64,000 nucleotides of DNA from contig CP011077.1 of NCBI GenBank assembly GCA_000963575.1, positions 434,001-498,000 of the forward strand. The letters run 5' to 3'. The stretch is from Klebsiella michiganensis (GTDB taxonomy: Bacteria > Pseudomonadota > Gammaproteobacteria > Enterobacterales > Enterobacteriaceae). The notes under the pieces were generated by a model. The model worked only from the letters and a program-made list of their open reading frames with translations. It made no database searches and was not told the DNA's origin. Positions 53,283 through 62,328 of this stretch are shown one piece after another. A program made the translations under genes and the position numbers. The first letter of the stretch is position 1. Each line of letters starts with the position of its first letter.

Positions 53283-54584
53283 TCAAGACTGTGTCACGGC
53301 ATTTGGGGCGGGGGCAACGGCTGCGAGTTCGCTGGCAGACTGGTTTTTCAGCACCGTCCAGATAACTATCGCGCCCAGAAGATCGAACACGGCAAGCGCC
53401 GCGAAAAGCGGACTGAAGCCCATCGTGTCAGCCAGGGCACCAACGACCAGGGCAAACAACGTGCTGGCAGTCCAGGCCGCCATGCCCGTCAGACCATTGG
53501 CGGTGGCGACCTCATTCCGGCCAAAAACGTCGGACGACAGGGTAATTAATGCTCCGGAGAGCGCCTGATGAGCAAACCCACCGATACATAACAGAGCGAT
53601 AGCCACATAAGGGCTGGTAAACAGGCCTATCGTGCCCGGCCCAATCATCAGGATGGCTCCCATGGTGACCACCAGTTTACGCGAAACAATCAGATTCACA
53701 CCGAACCAGCGCTGGAACAGCGGAGGTAAATAGCCCCCAAGGACGCAGCCAAAGTCGGCGAACAGCATGGGCATCCACGCGAACATCGCGATTTCTTTCA
53801 GATTGAAGCCGTAGGCTTTAAACATGAACAGCGGGATCCAGGCATTGAACGTCCCCCACGCGGGCTCGGCCAGGAAGCGCGGCAGGGCGATGCCCCAAAA
53901 CTGGCGATTGCGCAGGATCTTCCAGGCCGACATCTTTTTCGTGTTATCGGTCTGATGCTGGGCTTCCTGCCCGCTAATGATGTACTCGCGCTCTTCACTG
54001 GAGAGCTTTTTCTGGTCACGCGGATTTTTGTAAAACCACAGCCATACCATTGCCCAGATAAAACTCAGCACGCCGGTTAACATAAACGCCATCTGCCAGC
54101 TGTGCATCACAATGGCCCAGACAACCAGCGGGGGAGCAATCATCGCCCCGATGGAAGAGCCGACGTTAAAGTAGCCCACCGCAATGGAACGTTCTTTGGC
54201 TGGGAACCACTCGCTGCTGGCTTTCAATCCGGCGGGGATCATCGCTGCTTCGGCAGCACCCACGGCACCGCGGGCAAGTGCGAGACCGCCCCAGCTGCCC
54301 GCCAGCGCAGTTGCTCCGCAGAAAATTGCCCAGGCGACAGCGAACACGGCATAGCCAATTTTGGTACCCAGCACATCAAGCAGGTAGCCCGCAACAGGCT
54401 GCATAACGGTATAACAAGCCGAATAGGCGGCGATGATCCACGAGTATTGCTGCGTGGTGATATTCAGTTCGCTCATCAGAGTTGGGGCCGCAACGGCCAC
54501 CGTATTGCGGGTCAGATAGCCCAGCACGGTGCCCAGCGTCACCAGCGCTATCATGTACCAGCGTAAACCTTTTATTTTTCGCAT
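53283..54584 (-). CDS. exuT: Hexuronate MFS transporter ExuT
   Basis: Major-facilitator (ACS family) proton symporter for galacturonate and glucuronate. The 433 residues have twelve predicted helices, starting MRKIKGLRWYMIALVTLGTVLGYLTRNTVAVA; GGLALARGAVGAAEAAMIPAG in TM4 and the SIAVGYFNVGSSIGAMIAPPLV block are conserved with E. coli. The start at 54584 is preferred over upstream codons because it begins the conserved MRKIK sequence. It is divergent from uxaC. Confidence 0.95.
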   Translation of the reverse strand: MRKIKGLRWYMIALVTLGTVLGYLTRNTVAVAAPTLMSELNITTQQYSWIIAAYSACYTVMQPVAGYLLDVLGTKIGYAVFAVAWAIFCGATALAGSWGGLALARGAVGAAEAAMIPAGLKASSEWFPAKERSIAVGYFNVGSSIGAMIAPPLVVWAIVMHSWQMAFMLTGVLSFIWAMVWLWFYKNPRDQKKLSSEEREYIISGQEAQHQTDNTKKMSAWKILRNRQFWGIALPRFLAEPAWGTFNAWIPLFMFKAYGFNLKEIAMFAWMPMLFADFGCVLGGYLPPLFQRWFGVNLIVSRKLVVTMGAILMIGPGTIGLFTSPYVAIALLCIGGFAHQALSGALITLSSDVFGRNEVATANGLTGMAAWTASTLFALVVGALADTMGFSPLFAALAVFDLLGAIVIWTVLKNQSASELAAVAPAPNAVTQS

Positions 54585-54729
54585 TTCTAACCCCATCCCG
54601 TCTTTATTGTGAACGTTGTTCCCGATAAACCGGCTTCCGTTCCTTCTCTTGTCACCCATAGGCCTCGGCGCACGCTGCCGGGCGAGAGGGACTTCGACGG
54701 CTTGAACGATAACTTGTCATACAGCTTTA

Positions 54730-54751
54730 TAAGTTGAGTGATATCACAAAA
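54730..54751. promoter_or_regulatory. Candidate CRP site in the exuT-uxaC intergenic region
   Basis: GTTGA - 6 bp - TCACA flanked by A/T: one perfect half-site and a 3-of-5 partner, against TGTGA-N6-TCACA. CRP control is expected for hexuronate genes. Confidence 0.45.
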
Positions 54752-54889
54752 GCATTTTCGCGTAATGCCGGGCGGTACCTTGCTCTCAGGCCAGTATTGG
54801 CGCGGGGTTTAGCCCGTTTTATGTGCATGTAGGAGATGATTACGTGTTGGTTTTGTGACCACTGACGCAAAATTGAGGTCGTTGCATAA

Positions 54890-54907
54890 AAATTGGTGTG
54901 ATAACTT
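54890..54907 (+). promoter_or_regulatory. Candidate ExuR operator upstream of uxaC
   Basis: AAATTGGTGTGATAACTT matches the consensus AAATTGGTATACCAATTT at 13 of 18 positions, with the left half perfect. It lies about 50 bp before uxaC in the 375-bp divergent exuT-uxaC region, which otherwise holds no gene. Confidence 0.55.
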
Positions 54908-54959
54908 TGTGCAATTATGATTCGAATACCTGGTGCCGTTATCTGCAGAGGATGCCCCT

Positions 54960-56372
54960 ATGACCCCCTTTATGACTGACGATTTTCTTCTGGATACCGA
55001 ATTCGCTCGCCGCCTGTACCATGACTACGCGAAATCGCAGCCCATTTTTGATTACCACTGCCACCTGCCGCCGCAGCAAATTGCCGACAACTATCGCTTT
55101 AAAAATCTGTATGACATCTGGCTGAAAGGGGATCACTACAAGTGGCGTGCGATGCGGACTAACGGCGTGGCCGAACGGCTTTGTACCGGTGACGCCAGCG
55201 ACCGTGAAAAGTTTGATGCCTGGGCCGCCACCGTGCCGCATACCCTCGGCAACCCGCTCTATCACTGGACGCATCTGGAGCTGCGCCGCCCGTTTGGCAT
55301 TACCGGGAAGTTGCTCTCGCCGGCAACGGCGGAGGAGATCTGGCAGCAGTGCAACGCCTTGCTGGAGCAAGATGCGTTCACTGCCCGCGGCATCATGCAG
55401 CAAATGAACGTGAAAATGGTCGGCACCACTGACGATCCGGTGGACTCTCTGGAACACCACGCCGCCGTAGCCAAAGAGGGCGGCTTCGACATTAAAGTGC
55501 TGCCGAGCTGGCGGCCGGACAAAGCCTTTAATATCGAGCAGGCGACATTCAGCGACTACATTTCGACGCTGGCCGCCGTGTCTGATACCGATATTCGTCG
55601 CTTTAGCGACCTCCAGGCGGCGCTGAGCAAAAGACTCGACCATTTTGCTGCCCACGGCTGCAAGGTTGCCGATCACGCTCTGGACGTGGTGGTGTTTGCC
55701 GAAGCGGATGAAAAAACGCTGGATACCATTCTTGCCCGACGCCTGGCGGGTGGCTCGGTTAACGACACCGAAGTGGCACAGTTTAAAACGGCTGTGCTGG
55801 CCTGGCTCGGCACCGAATATGCCCGTCGCGGCTGGGTGCAGCAGTACCATATCGGGGCGTTACGCAATAATAACCAGCGGCAGTTCCGCCTGCTGGGGCC
55901 GGATGTAGGCTTTGATTCCATCAACGATCGCCCGCTGGCCGAGCCGCTGTCGAAGCTACTGAGCAAGCAGAATGAAGAAAATTTGCTGCCGAAAACCATT
56001 CTCTACTGCCTCAATCCGCGGGACAACGAAGTGATTGGCACCATGGTCGGGAACTTCCAGGGGGAAGGCATGCCGGGCAAAATGCAGTTCGGCTCCGGCT
56101 GGTGGTTTAACGATCAGAAAGACGGCATGGAGCGGCAGATGACTCAGCTTGCCCAGCTTGGGTTGTTGAGTCGCTTCGTCGGTATGCTGACCGACAGCCG
56201 CAGCTTCCTCTCCTACACGCGCCACGAATACTTCCGCCGTATTCTGTGCCGCATGCTTGGCCACTGGGTTCAGGCGGGGGAAGTGCCTGCAGATATCCCG
56301 CTGCTGGGTGAGATGGTGAAAAACATCTGCTTCAACAACGCCCGCGACTACTTTGCCATTGAGCTGAACTGA
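54960..56372 (+). CDS. uxaC: Glucuronate/galacturonate isomerase UxaC
   Basis: Converts D-glucuronate to D-fructuronate and D-galacturonate to D-tagaturonate, the first catabolic step. The 470 residues equal E. coli, with the metal-binding DYHCHLPP motif (His33, His35), VGTTDDP and the YHIGALRNNN region. The start MTPFMTDDF follows AGAGGATGCCCCT; an upstream in-frame codon at 54933 is not supported. It forms an operon with uxaA, 7 bp downstream, divergent from the transporter exuT. Confidence 0.97.
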   Translation: MTPFMTDDFLLDTEFARRLYHDYAKSQPIFDYHCHLPPQQIADNYRFKNLYDIWLKGDHYKWRAMRTNGVAERLCTGDASDREKFDAWAATVPHTLGNPLYHWTHLELRRPFGITGKLLSPATAEEIWQQCNALLEQDAFTARGIMQQMNVKMVGTTDDPVDSLEHHAAVAKEGGFDIKVLPSWRPDKAFNIEQATFSDYISTLAAVSDTDIRRFSDLQAALSKRLDHFAAHGCKVADHALDVVVFAEADEKTLDTILARRLAGGSVNDTEVAQFKTAVLAWLGTEYARRGWVQQYHIGALRNNNQRQFRLLGPDVGFDSINDRPLAEPLSKLLSKQNEENLLPKTILYCLNPRDNEVIGTMVGNFQGEGMPGKMQFGSGWWFNDQKDGMERQMTQLAQLGLLSRFVGMLTDSRSFLSYTRHEYFRRILCRMLGHWVQAGEVPADIPLLGEMVKNICFNNARDYFAIELN

Positions 56373-56379
56373 GGCCGGG

Positions 56380-57867
56380 ATGCGATATATCAGGATCCAT
56401 GCGCTGGATAACGTTGCGGTCGCGCTGGTGGACCTTGCGCAGGGCGAAGAGGTGAGTGTTGCGGCGGAAGCCTTCAGGCTGCGACAGCCTATTGCCCGTG
56501 GCCACAAGTTCGCGATCCAGCCGATTGCCGAAGGGGCAAACGTCGTGAAGTATGGCTTGCCCATTGGACACACGCTTTGCAATGTTGCCGCCGGGGAGCA
56601 CCTCCACTCCCATAATCTGCGCACCAACCTTAACGATGTCGATGAATATCGCTATCAGCCTGAAGTTGTGCCCGCGGCGAAATCTTTCGGCGACCGTGAA
56701 GTCAGCATCTATCGCCGCAGCAACGGCGCGGTTGGCGTGCGTAACGAGCTATGGATCCTGCCGACCGTCGGCTGTGTGAACGGCATTGCCCGGCAGATGC
56801 TGAGCCGCTTCCTGCAGGAAACCAGTAACGCGCCAGATATTGACGGTGCCTGGCTGTTCAGCCATCAGTTTGGCTGCTCCCAGCTGGGGGATGACCATCT
56901 CAACACCCGCACCATGCTGCAAAATATGGTGCATCATCCGAACGCAGGGGCTGTGCTGGTGGTGGGGCTGGGCTGTGAGAACAACCAGATTAGCGCGTTC
57001 CGCGAAACCTTAGGGGAATACGATCCCGGTCGCGTCCACTTCATGGCGCTGCAGCAGCAGGACGATGAAATTGAAGCCGGGCTTGAGCATCTGCGTGCTT
57101 TGTATGAGGCCATGCGCCACGACAGGCGCGAACCGGGCAAACTGAGCGAGCTGAAATTCGGGCTGGAATGCGGCGGTTCGGACGGCCTGTCCGGCATTAC
57201 CGCGAACCCGATGCTGGGCCGGTTCTCGGACTATATGGTGGCCAACGGCGGCACGACCGTGCTGACGGAAGTGCCGGAAATGTTTGGCGCGGAGCGGCTG
57301 CTGATGAGCCATTGCCGTGACGAAGCCACGTTTGAGAAAACCGTGGCAATGGTCAACGACTTCAAACGCTACTTTATCGAACACCGGCAGCCAATCTATG
57401 AGAATCCTTCCCCGGGGAATAAAGCGGGCGGGATCACCACGCTTGAGGAGAAATCCCTCGGCTGTACGCAAAAAGCCGGTGAAAGCCAGGTGGTGGATGT
57501 TCTTCGCTATGGCGAAAGACTAAAACAGGCCGGCCTAAACCTGCTGAGCGCACCGGGCAACGATGCGGTGGCCACCAGCGCCCTGGCGGGAGCGGGCTGC
57601 CATATGGTGCTGTTCAGCACCGGGCGAGGGACGCCCTACGGCGGCTTTGTGCCGACGCTAAAAATCGCCACCAACAGCGAACTGGCCGCGAAGAAACCGC
57701 ACTGGATAGACTTTGACGCGGGCAGGCTGCTGCATGGCAGTACCATGCCCGAGCTGCTGGCGCAGTTTATTGAGACTCTCGTTGAGAAAGTGAACGGCGC
57801 GCCAACCTGCAACGAAAAAAATGATTTTCGCGAGCTGGCGCTGTTTAAGAGTGGGGTCACGCTATGA
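56380..57867 (+). CDS. uxaA: Altronate dehydratase UxaA
   Basis: Iron-dependent dehydratase that converts D-altronate to 2-keto-3-deoxy-gluconate. The 495 residues comprise an N-terminal SAF domain (1-95) and the UxaA catalytic domain with GVRNELWILPTVGCVNGIARQ, FSHQFGCSQLGDDH, GLGCENNQ and ECGGSDGLSGITANP; the conserved cysteines fit the iron site. Full length. It follows uxaC by 7 bp. uxaB (tagaturonate reductase) is not in the window. Confidence 0.96.
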   Translation: MRYIRIHALDNVAVALVDLAQGEEVSVAAEAFRLRQPIARGHKFAIQPIAEGANVVKYGLPIGHTLCNVAAGEHLHSHNLRTNLNDVDEYRYQPEVVPAAKSFGDREVSIYRRSNGAVGVRNELWILPTVGCVNGIARQMLSRFLQETSNAPDIDGAWLFSHQFGCSQLGDDHLNTRTMLQNMVHHPNAGAVLVVGLGCENNQISAFRETLGEYDPGRVHFMALQQQDDEIEAGLEHLRALYEAMRHDRREPGKLSELKFGLECGGSDGLSGITANPMLGRFSDYMVANGGTTVLTEVPEMFGAERLLMSHCRDEATFEKTVAMVNDFKRYFIEHRQPIYENPSPGNKAGGITTLEEKSLGCTQKAGESQVVDVLRYGERLKQAGLNLLSAPGNDAVATSALAGAGCHMVLFSTGRGTPYGGFVPTLKIATNSELAAKKPHWIDFDAGRLLHGSTMPELLAQFIETLVEKVNGAPTCNEKNDFRELALFKSGVTL

Positions 57868-57876
57868 ATTCCCGGC

Positions 57877-57907
57877 CTCACCCTCTCCCTTTTAGGGAGA
57901 GGGTGAG
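57877..57907. repeat. Perfect 14-bp-arm palindrome after uxaA (REP-like / terminator-like)
   Basis: CTCACCCTCTCCCT / AGGGAGAGGGTGAG with a TTT loop. It lies between converging uxaA and sstT; the following GGTAAAAACC gives a weak tail. The core recurs at 20847-20884 and, less exactly, at 11162-11220. Confidence 0.65.
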
Positions 57908-57972
57908 GGTAAAAACCAGAAACGATGCTGTGGCTTAAGCCTGGGCCGAACACACAGCGGGGCTCGTTAATA

Positions 57973-59217
57973 TTAGCCGCGTAACAAATCGGTCTTCGCC
58001 AGGCGAGCATCCTCTGCCTGGCAAACGGCAGCGGTAAAGATAACGTCGGTAGAAGAGTTCAGCGCGGTTTCACAGGAATCCTGCAATACGCCGATGATAA
58101 AGCCGACCGCCACCACCTGCATGGCAATCTCGTTCGGGATACCAAACATGCCGCAGGCCAGCGGGATCAACAGCAGCGAGCCACCCGCCACGCCAGAAGC
58201 CCCGCAGGCGCAAAGTGAAGCCACCACGCTCAGCAGCAGAGCGGTCGGGAGATCCACCGGCACGCCCAGGGTATGAACTGCCGCCAGCGTCAGCACCGTA
58301 ATGGTGATGGCTGCCCCGGCCATATTGATCGTTGCCCCCAGCGGAATCGACACCGAATAAGTATCGCGATCCAGGTTCATCTTCTGGCACATGCTCATGT
58401 TGACCGGAATGTTGGCCGCGGAGCTGCGGGTAAAGAACGCGGTCACGCCGCTTTCGCGCAGGCAGGCCAGCACCAGCGGATACGGGTTACGGCGAGTGGT
58501 TATAAACACCAGCAGCGGGTTGATTATTAGCGCCACGCCGAACATGCAGCCCAGCAATACCAGCAGCAGCTGGGCATAGCTCCAGAGCGTGGAGAAACCG
58601 GTGGTGGCAAGCGTGGAGGCGACCAGGCCAAAGATCCCTATAGGGGCGAAGCGGATCACCACCTTCACGATAAAGGTCACCGCGTCAGACAGGTCGTTCA
58701 CCAGGTTTTTGGTCGTTTCGTTTCCGTGGCGCAACGCAAAGCCCAGGCCTACCGCCCAAACCAGAATTCCGATGTAGTTGGCGTTCAACAGGGCGTGTAT
58801 CGGGTTGGCAATAGTGCTCATCAGCAGGCCGTGTATGACTTCGACGATACCTGATGGAGGCGAAATGTCCGTGGCGCTGCTGGTCAGGTGAAGCGTGGAG
58901 GGGAAGATAAAGCTAACGACGACCGCGGTCAGCGCGGCGGAGAAGGTCCCCAGCAAATAGAGCACCAGGATTGGGCGGATATTGGTTTTTTGGCCGTGCT
59001 GATGATTGGCGATGGAAGCCATCACCAGCGTGAGTACCAGCACCGGCGCCACGGCTTTCAACGCACCGACGAACAGCGTGCCGAGCAGGCCGGTTGCGAT
59101 AGCAGCAGGTTTTGAGACCAGCGCGAGCAGAATGCCCAGCACCAGGCCAACGAGAATTTGTTTTACGAGGCTGCCGCGGGCAAAGCGCTGCAGTAGTCCA
59201 GAAGCTTGCGAACTCAT
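57973..59217 (-). CDS. sstT: Serine/threonine:Na+ symporter SstT
   Basis: Dicarboxylate/amino acid:cation symporter (DAACS) family importer of serine and threonine. The 414 residues equal E. coli. Conserved blocks are FARGSLVKQILVGLVLGILLA, the hairpin-loop FTRSSAANIPVNM and the IPLGATINMAGAAI motif that lines the substrate/sodium site. The start MSSQASG (59217) aligns with E. coli MTTQRS; upstream frame extensions are spurious. K-12 ygjV, between sstT and uxaA, is absent. Confidence 0.95.
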   Translation of the reverse strand: MSSQASGLLQRFARGSLVKQILVGLVLGILLALVSKPAAIATGLLGTLFVGALKAVAPVLVLTLVMASIANHQHGQKTNIRPILVLYLLGTFSAALTAVVVSFIFPSTLHLTSSATDISPPSGIVEVIHGLLMSTIANPIHALLNANYIGILVWAVGLGFALRHGNETTKNLVNDLSDAVTFIVKVVIRFAPIGIFGLVASTLATTGFSTLWSYAQLLLVLLGCMFGVALIINPLLVFITTRRNPYPLVLACLRESGVTAFFTRSSAANIPVNMSMCQKMNLDRDTYSVSIPLGATINMAGAAITITVLTLAAVHTLGVPVDLPTALLLSVVASLCACGASGVAGGSLLLIPLACGMFGIPNEIAMQVVAVGFIIGVLQDSCETALNSSTDVIFTAAVCQAEDARLAKTDLLRG

Positions 59218-59441
59218 GAATACCTTCCTGTGTTTCAGTGATGTCGTGCTGTGCCGCGTGCGTAGTGGGCTACGTCTTTGCGGTTGTAAGAAAATGTGTT
59301 TGCCCGGTGAGTATAAGGAAAAGTGGTGAAGGAAAAAGCATTTCAAGCTGGAATTGCGTTCAGTGTTAGATTTCGTAACTGATCATTAACATTCTTGTGA
59401 CATATTCAGCAGTTTGATGCGATGGCGGATTGCCAGAACGT

Positions 59442-59466
59442 AAAAGGGGCATTACGCCCCTTTTTT
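59442..59466. terminator. Terminator after alx (probably bidirectional)
   Basis: Stem AAAAGGGGC / GCCCCTTTT with an ATTAC loop, extended by T's on the plus strand and T's from the A run on the minus strand. Confidence 0.8.
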
Positions 59467-59483
59467 GGTGGTGAGATGTTGGC

Positions 59484-60452
59484 TTATTCCGCCGACTTCT
59501 TCTGGTCGTTACGGTGGTTCACCCAGGCGTTAATAATCAGCGTGCCCGCCAGAATACCGCCCACCACGCCCAGCGAAACGGCGATAGGAATATGGTAGAA
59601 ATCGACTATCAGCATCTTGATACCGATAAACACCAGAATCACCGACAGGCCATACTTCAGCATCGAGAAGCGCTCCGCCACGCCCGCCAACAGGAAGTAC
59701 ATGGCACGCAGGCCGAGGATCGCGAACAGGTTAGACGTCAGCACGATAAACGGATCGGTGGTGACCGCGAAGATCGCCGGGATACTGTCGACTGCGAAAA
59801 TTACATCGCTCAGCTCGACCAGAATCAGCACCAGCAGCAGCGGCGTCGCATACAGCAGGCCATTCTGACGCACGAAGAAATGCTCGTTCTCAATCTTGTC
59901 CGTCATTCGCAGATGGCCGCGCAGCCAGCGGACCAGCGGCTTATCACCGATGCCGGTATTATCCTCTTTTGCCAGCGCCATTTTCACACCGGTGAACAGC
60001 AGGAAAGCCCCGAACACGTAAAGCAGCCACTCGAACTGGGTAATCAGCCAGCTGCCGCCGAAGATCATGATGGTTCTGAGAATGATTGCGCCCAGCACGC
60101 CGTAAACCAGCACCCGCCGCTGCAGCGCCGCAGGCACGGCAAAGTAGCTAAACAGCATCAGCCAAACGAAGACGTTATCGACCGCCAGCGCTTTTTCAAT
60201 CAGGTAACCGGTGAGGAAGGCCAGCGCCTGGGTATCGGCGACTTCGCGCCCGGCGGTGCCGCTGAGGTACCACCAGAAGGCGAGGTTAAACAGCAGAGAA
60301 AGTGAAACCCAGACCAGCGACCAGACGGCTGCCTGTTTCATTGACATGGTTTGCGAGCCACGGCGGCCCTGAACCAGCAGATCGATCGCCAGCATAATGG
60401 CGACCACGACGGCGAAGCTGCCCCAGAGCAGCGGAGTACCGACAGTATGCAT
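59484..60452 (-). CDS. alx: TerC-family membrane protein Alx (alkali-induced, manganese-linked)
   Basis: Inner-membrane TerC-family protein; E. coli alx is induced at high pH and manganese and is thought to export Mn2+. The 322 residues have about nine transmembrane helices with the TerC acidic motifs FLTGYLIEKALAVDNVFVW and LVLILVELSDVIFAVDSIPAIFAV. The start MHTVGTPLLWGSF (60452) matches E. coli MNTVGTPLLWGGF. The long leader carries the yybP-ykoY riboswitch. Confidence 0.95.
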   Translation of the reverse strand: MHTVGTPLLWGSFAVVVAIMLAIDLLVQGRRGSQTMSMKQAAVWSLVWVSLSLLFNLAFWWYLSGTAGREVADTQALAFLTGYLIEKALAVDNVFVWLMLFSYFAVPAALQRRVLVYGVLGAIILRTIMIFGGSWLITQFEWLLYVFGAFLLFTGVKMALAKEDNTGIGDKPLVRWLRGHLRMTDKIENEHFFVRQNGLLYATPLLLVLILVELSDVIFAVDSIPAIFAVTTDPFIVLTSNLFAILGLRAMYFLLAGVAERFSMLKYGLSVILVFIGIKMLIVDFYHIPIAVSLGVVGGILAGTLIINAWVNHRNDQKKSAE

Positions 60453-60464
60453 AATGAGATTCCT

Positions 60465-60632
60465 TGAAAACAAAAACGGCCAACATCAGAAGACGCCAGC
60501 CGCTTTCGCTTGCAACAGGGATCTCGCCTTCCGGCAAGGTCTCACTTACGACGTTTTCACGTCGCCCGGCAACCGGATGCTTGCGCATCGTAATGACGAT
60601 TAACCGGCAATGAAGTTACTCCCCTTTGCAGG
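60465..60632 (-). ncRNA. yybP-ykoY (Mn2+/pH-responsive, PRE/SraF) riboswitch leader of alx
   Basis: On the minus strand the leader begins AAAGGGGAGTAACTTCAT and later has GAGACCTTGCCGGAAGGCGAG, the conserved elements of the E. coli alx PRE leader. A further stem near GGCTGGCGTC...GGCC followed by GTTTTTGTTTT could be the switch terminator. In E. coli this element controls alx in response to manganese and alkaline pH. Boundaries are approximate. Confidence 0.8.
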
Positions 60633-60695
60633 TAACAAAATATGACAAGCAATAGCTTTGGTCAATATCTGCCACCTGGTTTTCTGCAAAATACC

Positions 60696-61694
60696 TTATG
60701 CCGTGGCCGGCTGGCCCACATCGTCAGCCGGGAACTTAACCCCTGTCTGGCGGCGAATCTCGGTCGCCAGCGCCGACGTGATGCATGAGGTCACCAGCCC
60801 GGGGTGATTGACCGCATTCTCTTCCACCAGGCGGGCAAACGTCTCCGCTTCGTACAGCATAGTATTGATATGCTGCGGCTGGCTCAGATCCTGAGGTTTG
60901 CCGCCGCGCGGGATAAAGGTTACCCGCTGGCATTCGGATATTTTTTCGATCACCAGCGATCCGGCTTCGCCCTGAATTTCGCTTGGGATCGTTGAATCGC
61001 TCACTTTGGAATGCATCAGGGTGACGTCAAAATCACCGTAGTTCAGCTGAACGGTGCCGTGGGCGTCCACCCCGCTGTCCAGCAGGGAAGCCGTGGCGTG
61101 AACGGAGTGCGGTTCGCCCCACAATGCGGCCGCCGAGGCCAGCACGTAGAAACCGATGTCCATGATCGAACCGTTAGAAAACGCCGGGTTAAAGGTGTTT
61201 GGGTTTTCGCCGTCCAGGTAGCGCTGGTAGCGGGAAGAATACTGGCAGTAGTTGAGCAGCACCTTGCGGATTTGACCCACCTTCGGCAGCGCCTGCTGCA
61301 GGGCGATAAAATTCGGCAGACTGGCGGTTTTAAACGCCTCGAACAGCACCACCTGATTTTCGCGGGCGCAGGCGATGGCCGCTTCAACTTCCGCAAGATT
61401 AGACGCCAGCGGCTTCTCGCAAATGACGTGTTTTTTGTGGCTCAGAAACAGCAGGCTCTGCGGGCCGTGCAGCGAGTTCGGGCTGGCGATATACACCGCG
61501 TCGATAACATCGCTCTTCGCCAGCTCATCCAGCGAAGTAAACAGATGTTCGACCGGGTAATCGTTGGCAAAGCTTTGCGCCTGCTCGAGGCTACGGGAGT
61601 ACACCGCAGTCAGCTTATATTTGCCGCTCTCATGGGCGGCATCCACGAACTGGCGGGTGATCCAGTTGGTTCCAATCACAGCGAAACGTATCAT
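60696..61694 (-). CDS. ygjR: Gfo/Idh/MocA-family oxidoreductase YgjR
   Basis: Putative NAD(P)-dependent dehydrogenase, substrate unknown. The 332 residues have an N-terminal Rossmann fold (IRFAVIGTNWITRQFVDAA), the catalytic-lysine motif CEKPLASN (about 91-98) and a C-terminal alpha/beta domain with NGSIMDIGFYVLASAAAL. The start MIRFAV (61694) matches E. coli; upstream Met codons are not conserved. It lies about 50 bp downstream of ygjP on the same strand. Confidence 0.92.
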   Translation of the reverse strand: MIRFAVIGTNWITRQFVDAAHESGKYKLTAVYSRSLEQAQSFANDYPVEHLFTSLDELAKSDVIDAVYIASPNSLHGPQSLLFLSHKKHVICEKPLASNLAEVEAAIACARENQVVLFEAFKTASLPNFIALQQALPKVGQIRKVLLNYCQYSSRYQRYLDGENPNTFNPAFSNGSIMDIGFYVLASAAALWGEPHSVHATASLLDSGVDAHGTVQLNYGDFDVTLMHSKVSDSTIPSEIQGEAGSLVIEKISECQRVTFIPRGGKPQDLSQPQHINTMLYEAETFARLVEENAVNHPGLVTSCITSALATEIRRQTGVKFPADDVGQPATA

Positions 61695-61743
61695 AAACGG
61701 GTGCATTCTCCGGAAGTCGATAATCAATAAATCGGGGGCATTA

Positions 61744-62244
61744 TCAGGCCGTGCCGCTAAGCGCCAGCTGCGTAAGCCAAAGTCGTGTATCGAATTCTAA
61801 CTGGTGATACTGCGGTTCCATATGACAGCACAAGGAGTAAAACGCTTTGTTGTGATCCTTCTCCTTAAGATGCGCCAGTTCGTGGACCACTATCATGCGT
61901 AGAAAGGCTTCAGGGGCGGTGCGAAACACGGTCGCTACGCGAATTTCCGCCTTGGCTTTTAATTTGTTGCCCTGCACGCGAGAAATCGCGGTGTGCAGCC
62001 CCAGCGCGTTATTCAGAACGTGGATCTTGCTGTCATAAGCGACTTTATTTATCGGTGGGGCATTGCGCAGAAACTGGTTTTTCAACTCCTGAGTATAGGC
62101 GTAAAGCGCTTTATCGGTCGCGATGTTGTGCCCCTGCGGGTAGCGTTTTTCCAGCACCGCGCCGAGGCGCTGCTCGCTAATCAGGGTACGCACCTGCGAG
62201 AGCAAATGCTCCGGATAGCCGCTTAAATAAATCAGTTCGCTCAT
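61744..62244 (-). CDS. ygjP: UTP pyrophosphatase / WLM-type metalloprotein YgjP
   Basis: A 166-residue protein of the YgjP-like metallopeptidase family (DUF45), with the zinc-binding VVHELAHLKEKDH motif (HELAH at 121-125). E. coli YgjP has been reported as a nucleotide (UTP) pyrophosphohydrolase, so protease function is not assured. The start MSELIYLSGYPE (62244) matches E. coli MSNLTYLQGYPE. It is divergent from rlmG across 84 bp. Confidence 0.9.
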   Translation of the reverse strand: MSELIYLSGYPEHLLSQVRTLISEQRLGAVLEKRYPQGHNIATDKALYAYTQELKNQFLRNAPPINKVAYDSKIHVLNNALGLHTAISRVQGNKLKAKAEIRVATVFRTAPEAFLRMIVVHELAHLKEKDHNKAFYSLCCHMEPQYHQLEFDTRLWLTQLALSGTA

Positions 62245-62328
62245 GCTTGTCTCAGGTTGAAGGAAAAAAAGGTATACTCTCGCCCCCGCTATGGGGATAT
62301 CACCAAACTTTACCATCCAGGAGGGCCG

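Noticed and set aside
54933..54959. Upstream in-frame start for uxaC
   Set aside because: The conserved N-terminus begins at MTPFM (54960) with a suitable AGAGGA site; the extension is not conserved.
59514..60305. 263-codon plus-strand frame opposite alx
   Set aside because: Translation is Gln/His/Arg-rich low-complexity typical of antisense reading of a membrane-protein gene.
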